A DNA stretch of 64,000 bases from Bradyrhizobium sp. CCGE-LA001 (GTDB lineage: Bacteria; Pseudomonadota; Alphaproteobacteria; Rhizobiales; Xanthobacteraceae), in NCBI RefSeq assembly GCF_000296215.2, contig NZ_CP013949.1:5015501-5079500 (forward strand), read 5' to 3'. Positions 25,747 through 34,512 of the stretch are shown piece after piece. The notes below the pieces were generated by a model. It did no database searches, had not been told where the DNA came from, and worked only from the letters and a program-made list of their open reading frames with translations. The position numbers and the translations under genes were made by a program. Numbering within the stretch: the stretch's first letter is position 1; each line of letters opens with the position of its first letter.

Positions 25747-27390
25747 TCAGGTCTTCGCGGCGGCCTCATCACTCGGAATCTCGCCCGGCAGATAGGCTGG
25801 AAGCCGCCCCGCCGGGATGATTGCGATCAGCGAGAGACCCGCCATGATGAGGAGCCCAATCTTGAGCGCACGCAGGCGCGCCTCGGTGTTGACACGCACG
25901 GCTTCCCCGACCTGCTCCGGCGATGCGCGTGTGCCTTCCAGGACGCTACGCAGGCGGTCGTTGCTGACGAAGGTGATGTTGTCGAGATCGACCTGGGCCT
26001 GAAGCTCGGGGGTGAGGACCGGGCTTGCCGTGATCTTGCCGAGCGCGATGGTACTGAGGAGACCGACCAGAAGGGCACCGGCCACTGCGGTCCCGACTGC
26101 GGCGGCAAGGTTTTGCGTCGTGCCACGCAGGGAGCCGACATCGCCAGCGAGCGCTTTTGGAGAGGCCGTCACCAGCACATTGAACAGCAGCGTCACCAGG
26201 GAGCCCTGGCCGATGCCGAACAGGATGAGCCCGAACAGAACCGGAATCTCGCTCCAGTCGTTGCGCACGACGAAGGCGAGCCAGACCAGCGCGATGGTGC
26301 AAAGCGCAAAGCCATAGCGGCCGATCTGGCGTGGCGTCAGCCGTTCGTAGACGTTGACGATCAGCATCGCCGAGAAGAAGACAGTGAGGTTGAAAGGCAT
26401 CATTGCGATTGCCGTGGCAAGCGGCGAACGCCCCTGCACGATCTGGATGTAGAGCGGCACCGTGAAGTTCAACGCAGCTTCCAGCGCGACCACGGCAAAT
26501 AGCGCGAAGACCGCGCAGCGCTCCTCCGGCGAATCGATCACCTCCAGCGCCAGCAGCGGCGTCTTGCCGGCGGCCTGCCGCCGGTGCGTCCACAGCAGAA
26601 ACGCCTGCCCGAGCACGACCCCGAGCACGATCATGACCGGTGCAGGTGAGAACCCGAGCAGATCGAACGGCGCGTTCGGCGTCGCCACCGCGAGACCCCA
26701 GCCGTTCAGATTATTGAAGCCGAAGCTGATCAGGATGATCGCGCTCGCGGCGAGCGCCACGCCGACGAGATCGATCTGCACATCGGGGCGGCCGCGATCG
26801 GGCTTCAGGCGGAAGCTCATCAGGAACACGATCGCGGACGCAGCGATCAGAATGCCGAATGCCGGTCGCCAGCCGATATACGTTCCAAGCACGCCGCCGA
26901 CCACGAAGGCGAGCACGCCGGCTGCCGCGCGGGCCGAGCCAAGCGCGCCGAGCGCCGTTGCCTGCTGGCGACCGGCATAATTCTCTGCGATCAGAGCGAC
27001 CAGCGAGGGCACGATGACCGAACCTGCGGCGCCGCACAGCGCCTGCGCCGAGATCATGACGGCGGCCGACGGGCTGAACGTCATCATGAGCTGTGAGACG
27101 AAAAACAGCACGACGGCGCCGCGGAACACCTGCAACGCGCCAAAGCGCTGGGCGAGCTTGGCGCCGAGCATGACGAAACCGGCTACCAGCATCGAATAGG
27201 CGACGATACCCGTCGCGACCGTGGTGGGTGCGACGCCAAAGCTGGCGACCATGCCGCCCATGGCCACCGGCAGCGAAGCCACGTTGAACGACATGATCAT
27301 CTGGCCGAGCGCGATTGCGATCATGGGAACCCAGGATGCACGCTCTTCCTGGTGGACGGTGCCCATCGACATTGTCTGCGTGGTCGCCAT
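25747..27390 (-). CDS. MFS transporter, DHA2 (14-helix) type
   Basis: 547 residues from the ATG at 27390, which has a perfect GGAGG six bases upstream; the frame extends to 27456 without another good signal. About 14 hydrophobic segments, with CGAAGSVIVPSLVALIAENY in the N-terminal half and a C-terminal periplasmic loop (LDNITFVSNDRLRSVLEGT), mark the drug:H+ antiporter-2 group. It sits directly after a glutaminase gene (69 nt), which makes exchange or export of an amino acid or ammonium-related compound an attractive but unproven guess. Confidence 0.9.
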   Translation of the reverse strand: MATTQTMSMGTVHQEERASWVPMIAIALGQMIMSFNVASLPVAMGGMVASFGVAPTTVATGIVAYSMLVAGFVMLGAKLAQRFGALQVFRGAVVLFFVSQLMMTFSPSAAVMISAQALCGAAGSVIVPSLVALIAENYAGRQQATALGALGSARAAAGVLAFVVGGVLGTYIGWRPAFGILIAASAIVFLMSFRLKPDRGRPDVQIDLVGVALAASAIILISFGFNNLNGWGLAVATPNAPFDLLGFSPAPVMIVLGVVLGQAFLLWTHRRQAAGKTPLLALEVIDSPEERCAVFALFAVVALEAALNFTVPLYIQIVQGRSPLATAIAMMPFNLTVFFSAMLIVNVYERLTPRQIGRYGFALCTIALVWLAFVVRNDWSEIPVLFGLILFGIGQGSLVTLLFNVLVTASPKALAGDVGSLRGTTQNLAAAVGTAVAGALLVGLLSTIALGKITASPVLTPELQAQVDLDNITFVSNDRLRSVLEGTRASPEQVGEAVRVNTEARLRALKIGLLIMAGLSLIAIIPAGRLPAYLPGEIPSDEAAAKT

Positions 27391-27459
27391 GACGTCCTCC
27401 GGCTCAAATCGGCGTTGCGACCGGCCCAGCTGTGAGCCCGCCGCTCCTCCCGGCATCGA

Positions 27460-28455
27460 TCATTCTTCCGGTTTCGACACGAACAGATCCATTCCCAGCC
27501 GCTGCGACAGGAACTTTGCTGCGAGCTGTCCCCGCACGCTGTTGCCGGCGGCATCGAGCGGCGGTGCGAAAGTGCCGAAGCCGCCCTTGCCCGGAGATAC
27601 CGCGACGATGCCGCCGCCGATCCCGCTCTTGCCAGGCAGGCCGATGTCGTAGAGCCAGTCGCCCGAGGTCTCGTAGAGCCCGGCTGTGATCATGACGGCG
27701 AGCGCATAATGGCAGACCGAAGCGTCGACCACGCGCTGCCTGGTTACCGGATTGACGCCACCATCGGCCAGTGTCGCGCCCATCACGGCGAGGTCACGGG
27801 CGGTCACGTTGAGCGAGCACTGCCTCGTGTAGAGGTCCGTCGCTTCCTTTGCGTCGCAATAAATGCGGTCATAGCTCTCCAGCAACCGCGCAATGCTGCG
27901 GTTGCGGAAATTGGTCTCCGATGCCGATGCGTAGACCTCTTCATTGAGCGGCAGCTTACGACCGGCAAAGCGCGACAGGCCGTCATGAATGAACTCCCAC
28001 CGCGCCGCGGCATTGGCTCCGGGCGTGAGGCTGGTGGTCGCAATTGCACCAGCATTCACCATGGGATTGGTGCGGCCGCTGCCCTGCTCGATGGCCGCAA
28101 GCGAATTGAACGGAAGCCCGGTCGCATTCGCGCCGAGTCTGGTGCGCGCCTGCTCCGGTCCGATGGTCTCGCAAACCAGCGCGAACACGAACGGCTTTGA
28201 CACGCTCATGATTGAAAATTCGTAGTCGATTTCGCCGGCGCCATAGACCCGCCCGCTGGTTCCGACGACACAGACGCCGAACAACTCGCTGGGCACGCGC
28301 GCGAGCGCGGGATACACCTGCGAATTGGTCCCATCACGGTTTGATTGAAAGCGCCGCTGCGCCTCGGCCACCAGTGCCTGCACCGTTTCCGGACCAGGCA
28401 GATGGCCAGTCGAGACGTAAGCTGTCTCTCGTTCGTCAGCCAGAGGTCGCGCCAT
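27460..28455 (-). CDS. glsA: glutaminase (GlsA family)
   Basis: 331 residues from the ATG at 28455, with GGAG upstream. The serine-dependent beta-lactamase-like fold is shown by SVSKPF (SxxK catalytic dyad), PFNSLAAIEQGSGRTNPMVNAGAIATTSL and the C-terminal GLPGKSGIGGGIVAVSPGKGG, all strongly conserved in GlsA/GlsB. It deaminates glutamine to glutamate and ammonia. In E. coli the acid-inducible paralogue supports glutamine-dependent acid resistance. It heads a run of five same-strand genes including an MFS transporter and an HdeD-like protein, which supports an acid or ammonia role here. Confidence 0.94.
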   Translation of the reverse strand: MARPLADERETAYVSTGHLPGPETVQALVAEAQRRFQSNRDGTNSQVYPALARVPSELFGVCVVGTSGRVYGAGEIDYEFSIMSVSKPFVFALVCETIGPEQARTRLGANATGLPFNSLAAIEQGSGRTNPMVNAGAIATTSLTPGANAAARWEFIHDGLSRFAGRKLPLNEEVYASASETNFRNRSIARLLESYDRIYCDAKEATDLYTRQCSLNVTARDLAVMGATLADGGVNPVTRQRVVDASVCHYALAVMITAGLYETSGDWLYDIGLPGKSGIGGGIVAVSPGKGGFGTFAPPLDAAGNSVRGQLAAKFLSQRLGMDLFVSKPEE

Positions 28456-28806
28456 GGCACTACTCCGTAGAACGGATTCCACGCAGGTCGGCTCCGTTCT
28501 AGAACTCGACGCTCCCAGCCAGTTGATTCCGCAAACCCCACAAAGTCAATTTGCAACCATAAGGCGATTCTGCAACTCTGCCATACGACTTCCATGACAG
28601 ACGCACGACTGAGCAATTCCACCGGGAAATTCTGGCATATACGTAAGGCCCACTGTCGCGCATACATCGAACTCTATTTAAAGTAGGAAGACAAAAGAGG
28701 TCGGCATCAACGCCAGATTGCATTGCTGTCGCGCCGGAGTACGATCATGCAACGGGCTGCGAAGAGAGACGCTACGGCAGCCCGCATCAAGTGGACGAGG
28801 CCCAAC
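28456..28806. other. divergent promoter region
   Basis: This stretch separates the glutaminase start from the small membrane-protein gene at 28807. No convincing operator or terminator was seen. An in-frame extension of the downstream gene to 28723 is open but has no ribosome site. Confidence 0.45.
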
Positions 28807-29016
28807 ATGGTGGCACAAGCGAGTGACGGACGTGTCCTGCTGGTCAAGAAGCTCGGCGGACTCATCGCAATCGTCGTCGGATGCTTGCTGACCGCGGTCG
28901 GAGTGACCTTCGAATCCGGCAGCATGACCTTCTTTGGCGTTATCTTCCTGGTGCTTGGCGCAGGTCTACTCGTACTAAAGATCGTCAGACGAAACGAAGG
29001 ATCTTCGTTGCCGTAG
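28807..29016 (+). CDS. small two-helix membrane protein
   Basis: 69 residues from the ATG at 28807 (GAGG upstream). Two hydrophobic helices, LGGLIAIVVGCLLTAVGVTF and a C-terminal helix, are separated by a short loop (ESGSM), with a basic end (KIVRRNEG). It is probably an inner-membrane protein of unknown function. The frame extends upstream to 28723, where the composition is unlike a protein. It may share control with the glutaminase gene, which is divergent. Confidence 0.65.
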   Translation: MVAQASDGRVLLVKKLGGLIAIVVGCLLTAVGVTFESGSMTFFGVIFLVLGAGLLVLKIVRRNEGSSLP

Positions 29017-29034
29017 GCAGCGGACGCGCTTCGC

Positions 29035-29262
29035 TTACGCGTCAAGGACGTCGGCGACCCGCAGCTCGCCGACGGCGGGATCCTTCAGGAACAGCTCGGC
29101 CTTGAGTTCGGTCAGATGCGACAGCATCTGCGCGCGCGGGCCTCTCTGTTGCCTTTGCGACGATGCCAGCGTGATGATCGGTGCCGTAGGCCGGCGTGTC
29201 CTGGCGACGATAGAGCGATGGCATGATCGACGATCGCAGGCTCGGTCAGGGTGGCGCGGAGA
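29035..29262 (-). pseudogene. decayed partial copy of the GntR/FCD regulator gene
   Basis: In one frame it reads LYRRQDTPAYGTDHHAGIVAKA, and after a frameshift RAQMLSHLTELKAELFLKD, ending VADVLDA. The intact regulator at 31210-31917 reads LYRRHDTPACGTDHHAVIVAA and RAQMLSHLTEIEAELFLKD, ending LADVLGV. Upstream, LTEPAIVDHAIA matches LIEPTIVDHAID of the intact gene, but about 200 bp of the middle are missing between these parts. So it is a fragment with an internal deletion and a frameshift, adjoining the stop codon of the FAD/Rieske gene. Confidence 0.8.
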
Positions 29263-29269
29263 CCGCCGC

Positions 29270-30817
29270 TCACTCCGCGGCTTCAAGATTGGCGGGCTTG
29301 TCGGCCTCGCCGAGCGGCGAAACAGCCGGGCCGTTGAGCGCGGTGCCGTCGGGTGCAAACTGCGACCCGTGACACGGGCAGTCCCAGCACTGCTCCAGCG
29401 CGTTCCAGTGCACGACACAGCCGAGATGGGTGCAGCTTGCCGAACGCAGATGCAAATGTCCGTTCCGGTCCCGGCACGCCGCAACCTTTTTCAGGCCGCT
29501 GCGGACAAGGCGTCCCTCCCCGGGCCGCAGACGTTCGACGCTCGCGATCTCACTTGCCGTCAGATACTCGGCGAGATTCTTCAGCGGCGTGATGTTCTCG
29601 CTGATGAACGTGCCGATGTTCTTCTGAATCTTCCGTGCCGGGGCGTAGACCTCCTCCCATGGGCTCGCGCCAGTCATGATGAGATCTGCAATCAACATGC
29701 CCGCTACGAGCCCATTCGTGATGCCTTGTCCGGAGTCGCCGCTGACGATAAAGAGGTGCTCCTCGCCGGGGCTGCGGCCGATGAAGCCGACGAAATCGGC
29801 CGGCTCCAGCACCTGACCGGACCATCGATGAGTAATCTCGCGCAGCGCCGGTAATCGCTCGCGCGCCCAGCGTTCGAGCAGGGCAAGGCGCAGTGAGCCA
29901 TCGTCCGCTTCACCGGACTTGTGATCTTCTCCGCCAATGATGACGAAGTCCTCGTCCGCGGAGAAGGGCTGAAGTCTGACATAGTGATAGGGGTCGAGCG
30001 TATCCCAGTACAGCGCATCCTCTATCGCACCGGCCGGGATTTTGGCGGCGAGCGCATAGGTGCGGTAAGGCGCCTGCTTGGTATGGATCGCCACCTGCAC
30101 ATTGACGGGCGAGTTCGTCGCAACGACCACGTCTGCGGCGTGGACTTCGCGGCCCGAGGCGGTCGTCAAGACCATGTCGCCACGTTCCTGACGGATGTTC
30201 GCTACGCAGGTGTCGGCATAGAGCTGCGCCCCGCGGCGCTGAAGTGCGCGGGCCAGCCCGGCGAGATATTTGGTTGGGTGCAGACGCGCCTGGCGGGCAA
30301 AACGCAACGAACGCACCAGACCTCCGGAATGGAATGCGGTCCGCTCGACGCAATTTTCGACGGGGATCCCGAGCCGGCAACAGCAATCAAATTCCTGATC
30401 CAGCTCAGAAGCGGACGTTTCGCGCGCCAACAGCCAGTAGCCGTCGACCCTACGAAAATCGCAGTGGAAGTCCTCGGCTCGCTGAATGGCCTCGGCGCGG
30501 TCAATTGCCGCTTCGACGCTTTGATGATAGTGCCGCGCACAATCAGGGCCGCGTACCCTGACCAACTCGTCATAGCCATCGTCGAGCGCCGTCGCCAGAT
30601 GCGCCGTGGTGCGCGCCGTCATCCCGCTGCCAATGCGGCCGCGATCGAGTACCGCGACCGAACGTCCGCGGCTGGCGAGTTCATAAGCAATGGACAGCCC
30701 GGCGATTCCGGATCCGATGACGGCAACGTCTACGCCGACCGTCTGCGACAGCGCCTGAGCCTCTGCGACCGGAACTTCCATCCAGAGCGATCGCGTGTAC
30801 TCGTCCCGTACGTTCAT
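29270..30817 (-). CDS. FAD-dependent oxidoreductase with C-terminal Rieske domain
   Basis: 515 residues. The N-terminal FAD-binding site VAVIGSGIAGLSIAYELASRG (GxGxxG) introduces a DAO-type oxidoreductase; the C-terminal 100 residues form a Rieske domain with the cluster ligands CTHLGC and CPCHGSQF (two Cys and two His). The combination is known from DadA-like enzymes of unknown substrate. It has no export signal. It is separated by 127 nt from the divergent small gene at 30945. The product ends exactly where a decayed GntR copy begins, which hints at a past rearrangement. Confidence 0.92.
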   Translation of the reverse strand: MNVRDEYTRSLWMEVPVAEAQALSQTVGVDVAVIGSGIAGLSIAYELASRGRSVAVLDRGRIGSGMTARTTAHLATALDDGYDELVRVRGPDCARHYHQSVEAAIDRAEAIQRAEDFHCDFRRVDGYWLLARETSASELDQEFDCCCRLGIPVENCVERTAFHSGGLVRSLRFARQARLHPTKYLAGLARALQRRGAQLYADTCVANIRQERGDMVLTTASGREVHAADVVVATNSPVNVQVAIHTKQAPYRTYALAAKIPAGAIEDALYWDTLDPYHYVRLQPFSADEDFVIIGGEDHKSGEADDGSLRLALLERWARERLPALREITHRWSGQVLEPADFVGFIGRSPGEEHLFIVSGDSGQGITNGLVAGMLIADLIMTGASPWEEVYAPARKIQKNIGTFISENITPLKNLAEYLTASEIASVERLRPGEGRLVRSGLKKVAACRDRNGHLHLRSASCTHLGCVVHWNALEQCWDCPCHGSQFAPDGTALNGPAVSPLGEADKPANLEAAE

Positions 30818-30944
30818 GACGCTGCTCCCTAGAAAAAGAACGATGCAGCAGAACGGCGGTTCCTACCTGCCCTGCCGAGGGGAAACGCGATTGCAGGTCC
30901 CCACGTCCATTAGGAACCTTCACTGCACCGGCGCTTAAACCGGC

Positions 30945-31172
30945 ATGGCAAATCCATCACCTGGAATGCGTAGGGCATTGCGGCAGGCCCAACTGTACGG
31001 CCACCTGCAGGTCCGAAACGACAGGCTGTACTACCCCGGAGGCAGCAATCCGGTCTGCTCGGTACAGCTTGCGCGTGAGATGGTCAGGTCAGGGTTGATG
31101 ACAAAGCGAAACGGCGACTACGAGATCACCCCAGAGGGACGGCTCGCCGCAGAAAGTAAATTGAGCCACTGA
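30945..31172 (+). CDS. small protein, winged-helix-like
   Basis: 75 residues: a basic start (MRRALRQAQLYGHLQVRNDRLYY) and a C-terminal half, LAREMVRSGLMTKRNGDYEITPEGRLAA, with the look of a wing: a helix, then GLM-x-x-x-x-GDYEITPEGR. It could be a small regulator or a fragment of one; no known family is claimed. It is convergent with the GntR gene 37 nt downstream. Confidence 0.6.
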   Translation: MANPSPGMRRALRQAQLYGHLQVRNDRLYYPGGSNPVCSVQLAREMVRSGLMTKRNGDYEITPEGRLAAESKLSH

Positions 31173-31209
31173 GTCGGGGCCGCAGCTCCGGCAGTGATTT
31201 CCGTTCGGG

Positions 31210-31917
31210 TCAGACGCCAAGTACATCCGCGAGCCGAAGCTCATCGGCCGCCGGATCCTTCAGGAACAGCTCGGCCTCGATCTCGGTCAGATGCGAGAGC
31301 ATCTGCGCGCGCGCGGCCTCCCTGTCGCCCTTGCGGATGGCGGCGACGATCACTGCGTGATGATCGGTGCCGCAGGCCGGCGTGTCGTGGCGACGATAGA
31401 GCAGGATGATGAGCGAGGAGCGCGCGATCAGCTCCTTCAGGAAGCCGAGATAGATGCTGTGGCCGCTCATCTCGGCGACGAGCCGGTGGAACTCGCCGGA
31501 GAGGCGGACGGAGGCGCGCGCATCGCCGCGCAGCTCGGCCTCGCGCTCTTCGGCAAGATGTCGTTGCAGGCGATCAATCCAGTCCGGCGACACGGCATCG
31601 ATGGCATGATCCACGATCGTCGGCTCGATCAGGCGACGCGCCTCGAACACCTCGCGCGCATCGGCGGGTGTCGGGCGCGCGACGAAAGCGCCGCGATTCT
31701 TCTCGATGTTGACGATACCCTCATGCGCGAGCTGCTGCAGCGCGGTGCGAACCAGCGTACGGCTCGCGCCATAGATGTCGCCGATCTCGTCCTCACCGAG
31801 CTTCGTCCCCGGCAGCAGGCGTTGCTCCAGGATCGCGGCGGTCACGCCCTCCCTGATGCGGCTGACGCGATCACTGGCGTCTGGCGCGTCGGATTTGGGG
31901 CGGGTTCTGGCAGCCAT
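31210..31917 (-). CDS. GntR-family regulator, FCD (FadR-like) subgroup
   Basis: 235 residues. The winged helix is at about 22-85 (KLGEDEIGDIYGASRTLVRTALQQLAHEGIVNIEKNRGAFV). The FCD effector domain follows with FEARRLIEPTIVDHAID, EFHRLVAEMSGHSIYLGFL and the His ligands in ACGTDHHAVIVAA. This class is usually a ligand-responsive repressor. It is divergent from the ABC-transporter operon at 32187, which it may control. A truncated copy of the gene is at 29035-29262. Confidence 0.93.
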   Translation of the reverse strand: MAARTRPKSDAPDASDRVSRIREGVTAAILEQRLLPGTKLGEDEIGDIYGASRTLVRTALQQLAHEGIVNIEKNRGAFVARPTPADAREVFEARRLIEPTIVDHAIDAVSPDWIDRLQRHLAEEREAELRGDARASVRLSGEFHRLVAEMSGHSIYLGFLKELIARSSLIILLYRRHDTPACGTDHHAVIVAAIRKGDREAARAQMLSHLTEIEAELFLKDPAADELRLADVLGV

Positions 31918-32016
31918 GGGTGCAGGCGTCGAGTTCGGGGGCTCATCGGCAACGTTCGAATGCAGATGTTAGTCGACGACCTGTATCCAATCACAGGCGA
32001 AACTTTATACAATATT

Positions 32017-32033
32017 CGCACATTTTGTGTGCA
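32017..32033. promoter_or_regulatory. NtrC-like enhancer site
   Basis: C-GCAC-N7-GTGC-A, one mismatch (first base) from the NtrC half-site rule TGCAC-N7-GTGCA. The centre is about 110 nt upstream of the sigma-54 -24/-12 element, a usual distance for NtrC. The same sequence is a perfect GCACA-N5-TGTGC dyad, so GntR could also bind here. Confidence 0.5.
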
Positions 32034-32132
32034 GGTATCCGCGCAGCCGGCAGGCGCCCCGGATCGATCGGATTCGATCTAACGACCTGACTCCGCTGTA
32101 CAGTTTTGGGAATTCGGGCAGACAAGAGCTGT

Positions 32133-32147
32133 TGGCACGGACCTTGC
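32133..32147 (+). promoter_or_regulatory. sigma-54 (RpoN) promoter of the ABC operon
   Basis: TGGCACG-N4-TTGC with the canonical GG-N10-GC spacing matches the RpoN consensus in all core positions. It lies 40 nt before the ATG at 32187. Expected transcription start is about 32159. Confidence 0.7.
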
Positions 32148-32186
32148 GGGAGAGGCCGGAAGCACCGCCCTCCTCTCGGACACGCC

Positions 32187-33173
32187 ATGGCCATTCCCGC
32201 CGCTCTCGAACTGGTCGCCGTCACCAAGCGCTACGACGCCACGCTCGCGGTCGATAACGTCAACCTGAAGATCCCGGCCGGCACCTATTGCTGCCTGCTC
32301 GGCCCCTCCGGCTGCGGCAAGACTTCGACCCTGCGCATGATCGCAGGCCACGAGGCGGTGAGCGCGGGCGACATCATCCTCGGCGTGCAGAACGTCACCG
32401 ACCTGCCGCCGGCCGAGCGCGGCACGGCGATGATGTTCCAGTCCTACGCGCTGTTTCCGCATCTTTCCGTGATCGACAATGTCGCTTTCGCCTTGAAGAT
32501 GCGCGGCATCGACAAGCCGACACGGCACAAGCGCGCCGGCGAACTGCTCGAGCTGGTGGCGATGAGCCAATATGCGGGCCGTCTCCCGGCGCAGCTCTCC
32601 GGCGGCCAGCAGCAGCGCGTCGCGCTTGCCCGCGCGCTCATCACCGAGCCGCAGATCCTCCTGCTCGACGAGCCGCTCTCCGCGCTCGACCCCTTCCTGC
32701 GGGTGAAGATGCGCGGCGAGTTGAAGCGCCTGCAGCGTGAGCTCGGCATCAGCTTCATCCAGGTCACCCACGGCCAGGAAGAGGCGATGGCGCTCGCCGA
32801 CCACATCGTGGTGATGAACCACGGCCGCATCGAGCAGCAGGGCTCGGCCCGCGACATCTTCCACCACCCGCGCACGGAATTCGTGGCGCGCTTCATCGGC
32901 GGTCACAACGTGCTCAGCGACGCCGGCAAGCTCATCGCCGTGCGCGCCGATCAGCTCGGCATCGTGCCGTTCGCTGACGGCGCATTCGGCGCGCCAGCGC
33001 TGCTGACCCAGACCGAGTACCAGGGCTCCTACATCGCCGTCTCGCTCACGCTCGACGACGGCACCGCCCTATTCTCCCACGTTCCCGAGGCCGCCTTCGA
33101 CATCCATCCGTTCCGTCCGGGCGATCGCGTGCTGGCCACCTGGGATCCCGCCAAGGCGCAACGTCTGCAATAG
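32187..33173 (+). CDS. ABC transporter ATPase, PotA-like
   Basis: 328 residues. Walker A LLGPSGCGKTSTLRMIAG (about 38-48), Q-loop MMFQSYALFPHLSV, signature LSGGQQQRVALARAL, Walker B ILLLDEPLSALD and switch His in QVTHGQEEAMALAD are all intact. The C-terminal TOBE-like region (KLIAVRADQLGIVPF) follows. It belongs to the PotA/FbpC group, which drives uptake of polyamines, opines, thiamine or iron. It is the first gene of the operon behind the sigma-54 promoter, and 44 nt separate it from the binding-protein gene. Confidence 0.94.
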   Translation: MAIPAALELVAVTKRYDATLAVDNVNLKIPAGTYCCLLGPSGCGKTSTLRMIAGHEAVSAGDIILGVQNVTDLPPAERGTAMMFQSYALFPHLSVIDNVAFALKMRGIDKPTRHKRAGELLELVAMSQYAGRLPAQLSGGQQQRVALARALITEPQILLLDEPLSALDPFLRVKMRGELKRLQRELGISFIQVTHGQEEAMALADHIVVMNHGRIEQQGSARDIFHHPRTEFVARFIGGHNVLSDAGKLIAVRADQLGIVPFADGAFGAPALLTQTEYQGSYIAVSLTLDDGTALFSHVPEAAFDIHPFRPGDRVLATWDPAKAQRLQ

Positions 33174-33217
33174 CGCCCTTCACGACAGAGAATGCGCAAC
33201 ACAGAGGAGTGAGCGAA

Positions 33218-34507
33218 ATGACCGAGACGACCAGGACGACCGGCGTCAGCCGCCGCACGCTATTGAAGGGCACCGCGGGTCTCGCAGGCCTTGCCGCTGG
33301 CTCCGGCGCCATCACCGGCTTTCCCTACGTGAAGTCGGCCGATGCGAAGGTGCTGCGTTATCTCGGCACCGCCGTAAACGAGGGCGACGACATCGCCAAG
33401 CAGTGCCTGAAGGACACCGGCATCAAGATCGAGTATATCACCGCGACCACCGATGACGTCACCAAGCGCGTGATGACCCAGCCGAACTCTTTCGACGTGC
33501 TGGACACCGAATATTTCTCGCTGAAGAAGATCGTGCCCTCGGGCAACATCCTTGCACTCGACGCCAAGAAGATCAAGCAGTTCGACAACATTACGCCCGT
33601 CTTCACCAAAGGCGAGACGCCCGGCGGCAAGAAGATCGGCGGCCAGGGCACCGCGCCCTGGAAGGTGCTCTATCTCGAAGGCAAGGACTCCAAGAAGTTC
33701 GCGACGTCGGCGACCGAGTTCGTCACGCTGATCCCGACCGTCTACAACGCCGACACGCTCGGCATCCGCCCCGACCTGATCAAGCGTCCGATCAGCTCAT
33801 GGTCCGAGCTGCTCAATCCCGAGTTCAAGGGCAAGGCCTCGATCCTCAACATCCCCTCGATCGGCATCATGGACGCCGCGATGGTCGTGGAAGCCTCCGG
33901 CAAGTACAAATATGCCGACAAGGGCAACATGACCAAGGAGGAGATCGATCTCACCATGAAGGTGATGACCGAGGCCAAGAAGGCCGGCCAGTTCCGTGCG
34001 TTCTGGAAGGATTTCAACGAGAGCGTCAACCTGATGGCCTCGGGCGAGACCGTGATCCAGTCGATGTGGTCGCCGGCGGTGACGAAGGTGCGCTCGATGG
34101 GCATCGCCTGCACCTTCCAGCCGCTCAAGGAAGGCTATCGTTCCTGGGCGTCGGGCTTCTGCGTCTCCAAGGGCGTCTCGGGTGCGAAGCTCGAATGGGC
34201 CTACGAGTTCGTCAACTGGTTCCTGTCCGGCTATGCCGGCGCCTATCTCAACCGCCAGGGCTACTACTCCGCCGTGCTCTCGACCGCGAAGGCGCATATG
34301 GAGCCCTACGAATGGGCCTATTGGATGGAAGGCAAGCCGGCCGAGAAGGACATCAAGGCACCCGACGGCTCGCTGCTGGAGAAGGCCGGCGCGGTGCGCG
34401 ACGGCGGCTCCTATGAGGACCGCATGGGCGGCGTCGCCTGCTGGAACGCGGTGATGGACGAGAACGACTACATGGTCCGCAAGTGGAATGAGTTCATCGC
34501 GGCGTAA
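33218..34507 (+). CDS. PotD-like extracellular solute-binding protein with Tat signal
   Basis: 429 residues from the ATG at 33218, preceded by GAGGAG. The N-terminus has the twin-arginine motif SRRTLLKG followed by a hydrophobic stretch (AGLAGLAAGSGAITG), so it is exported folded. The mature part is that of spermidine/putrescine-type binding proteins, with WAYWMEGKPAEKDI near the C-terminus. The transported compound is unknown; given the downstream racemase, a nitrogen-containing ring compound or amino acid derivative is possible. Next gene after 5 nt. Confidence 0.92.
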   Translation: MTETTRTTGVSRRTLLKGTAGLAGLAAGSGAITGFPYVKSADAKVLRYLGTAVNEGDDIAKQCLKDTGIKIEYITATTDDVTKRVMTQPNSFDVLDTEYFSLKKIVPSGNILALDAKKIKQFDNITPVFTKGETPGGKKIGGQGTAPWKVLYLEGKDSKKFATSATEFVTLIPTVYNADTLGIRPDLIKRPISSWSELLNPEFKGKASILNIPSIGIMDAAMVVEASGKYKYADKGNMTKEEIDLTMKVMTEAKKAGQFRAFWKDFNESVNLMASGETVIQSMWSPAVTKVRSMGIACTFQPLKEGYRSWASGFCVSKGVSGAKLEWAYEFVNWFLSGYAGAYLNRQGYYSAVLSTAKAHMEPYEWAYWMEGKPAEKDIKAPDGSLLEKAGAVRDGGSYEDRMGGVACWNAVMDENDYMVRKWNEFIAA

Positions 34508-34512
34508 CGGAC

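Larger units (their letters stand above)
31918..32186. promoter_or_regulatory. divergent control region with sigma-54 promoter and NtrC-like site
   Basis: It holds an NtrC-like palindrome at 32017-32033 and a sigma-54 promoter at 32133-32147, both described as separate entries, and serves the GntR gene (minus) and the ABC operon (plus). Confidence 0.6.
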
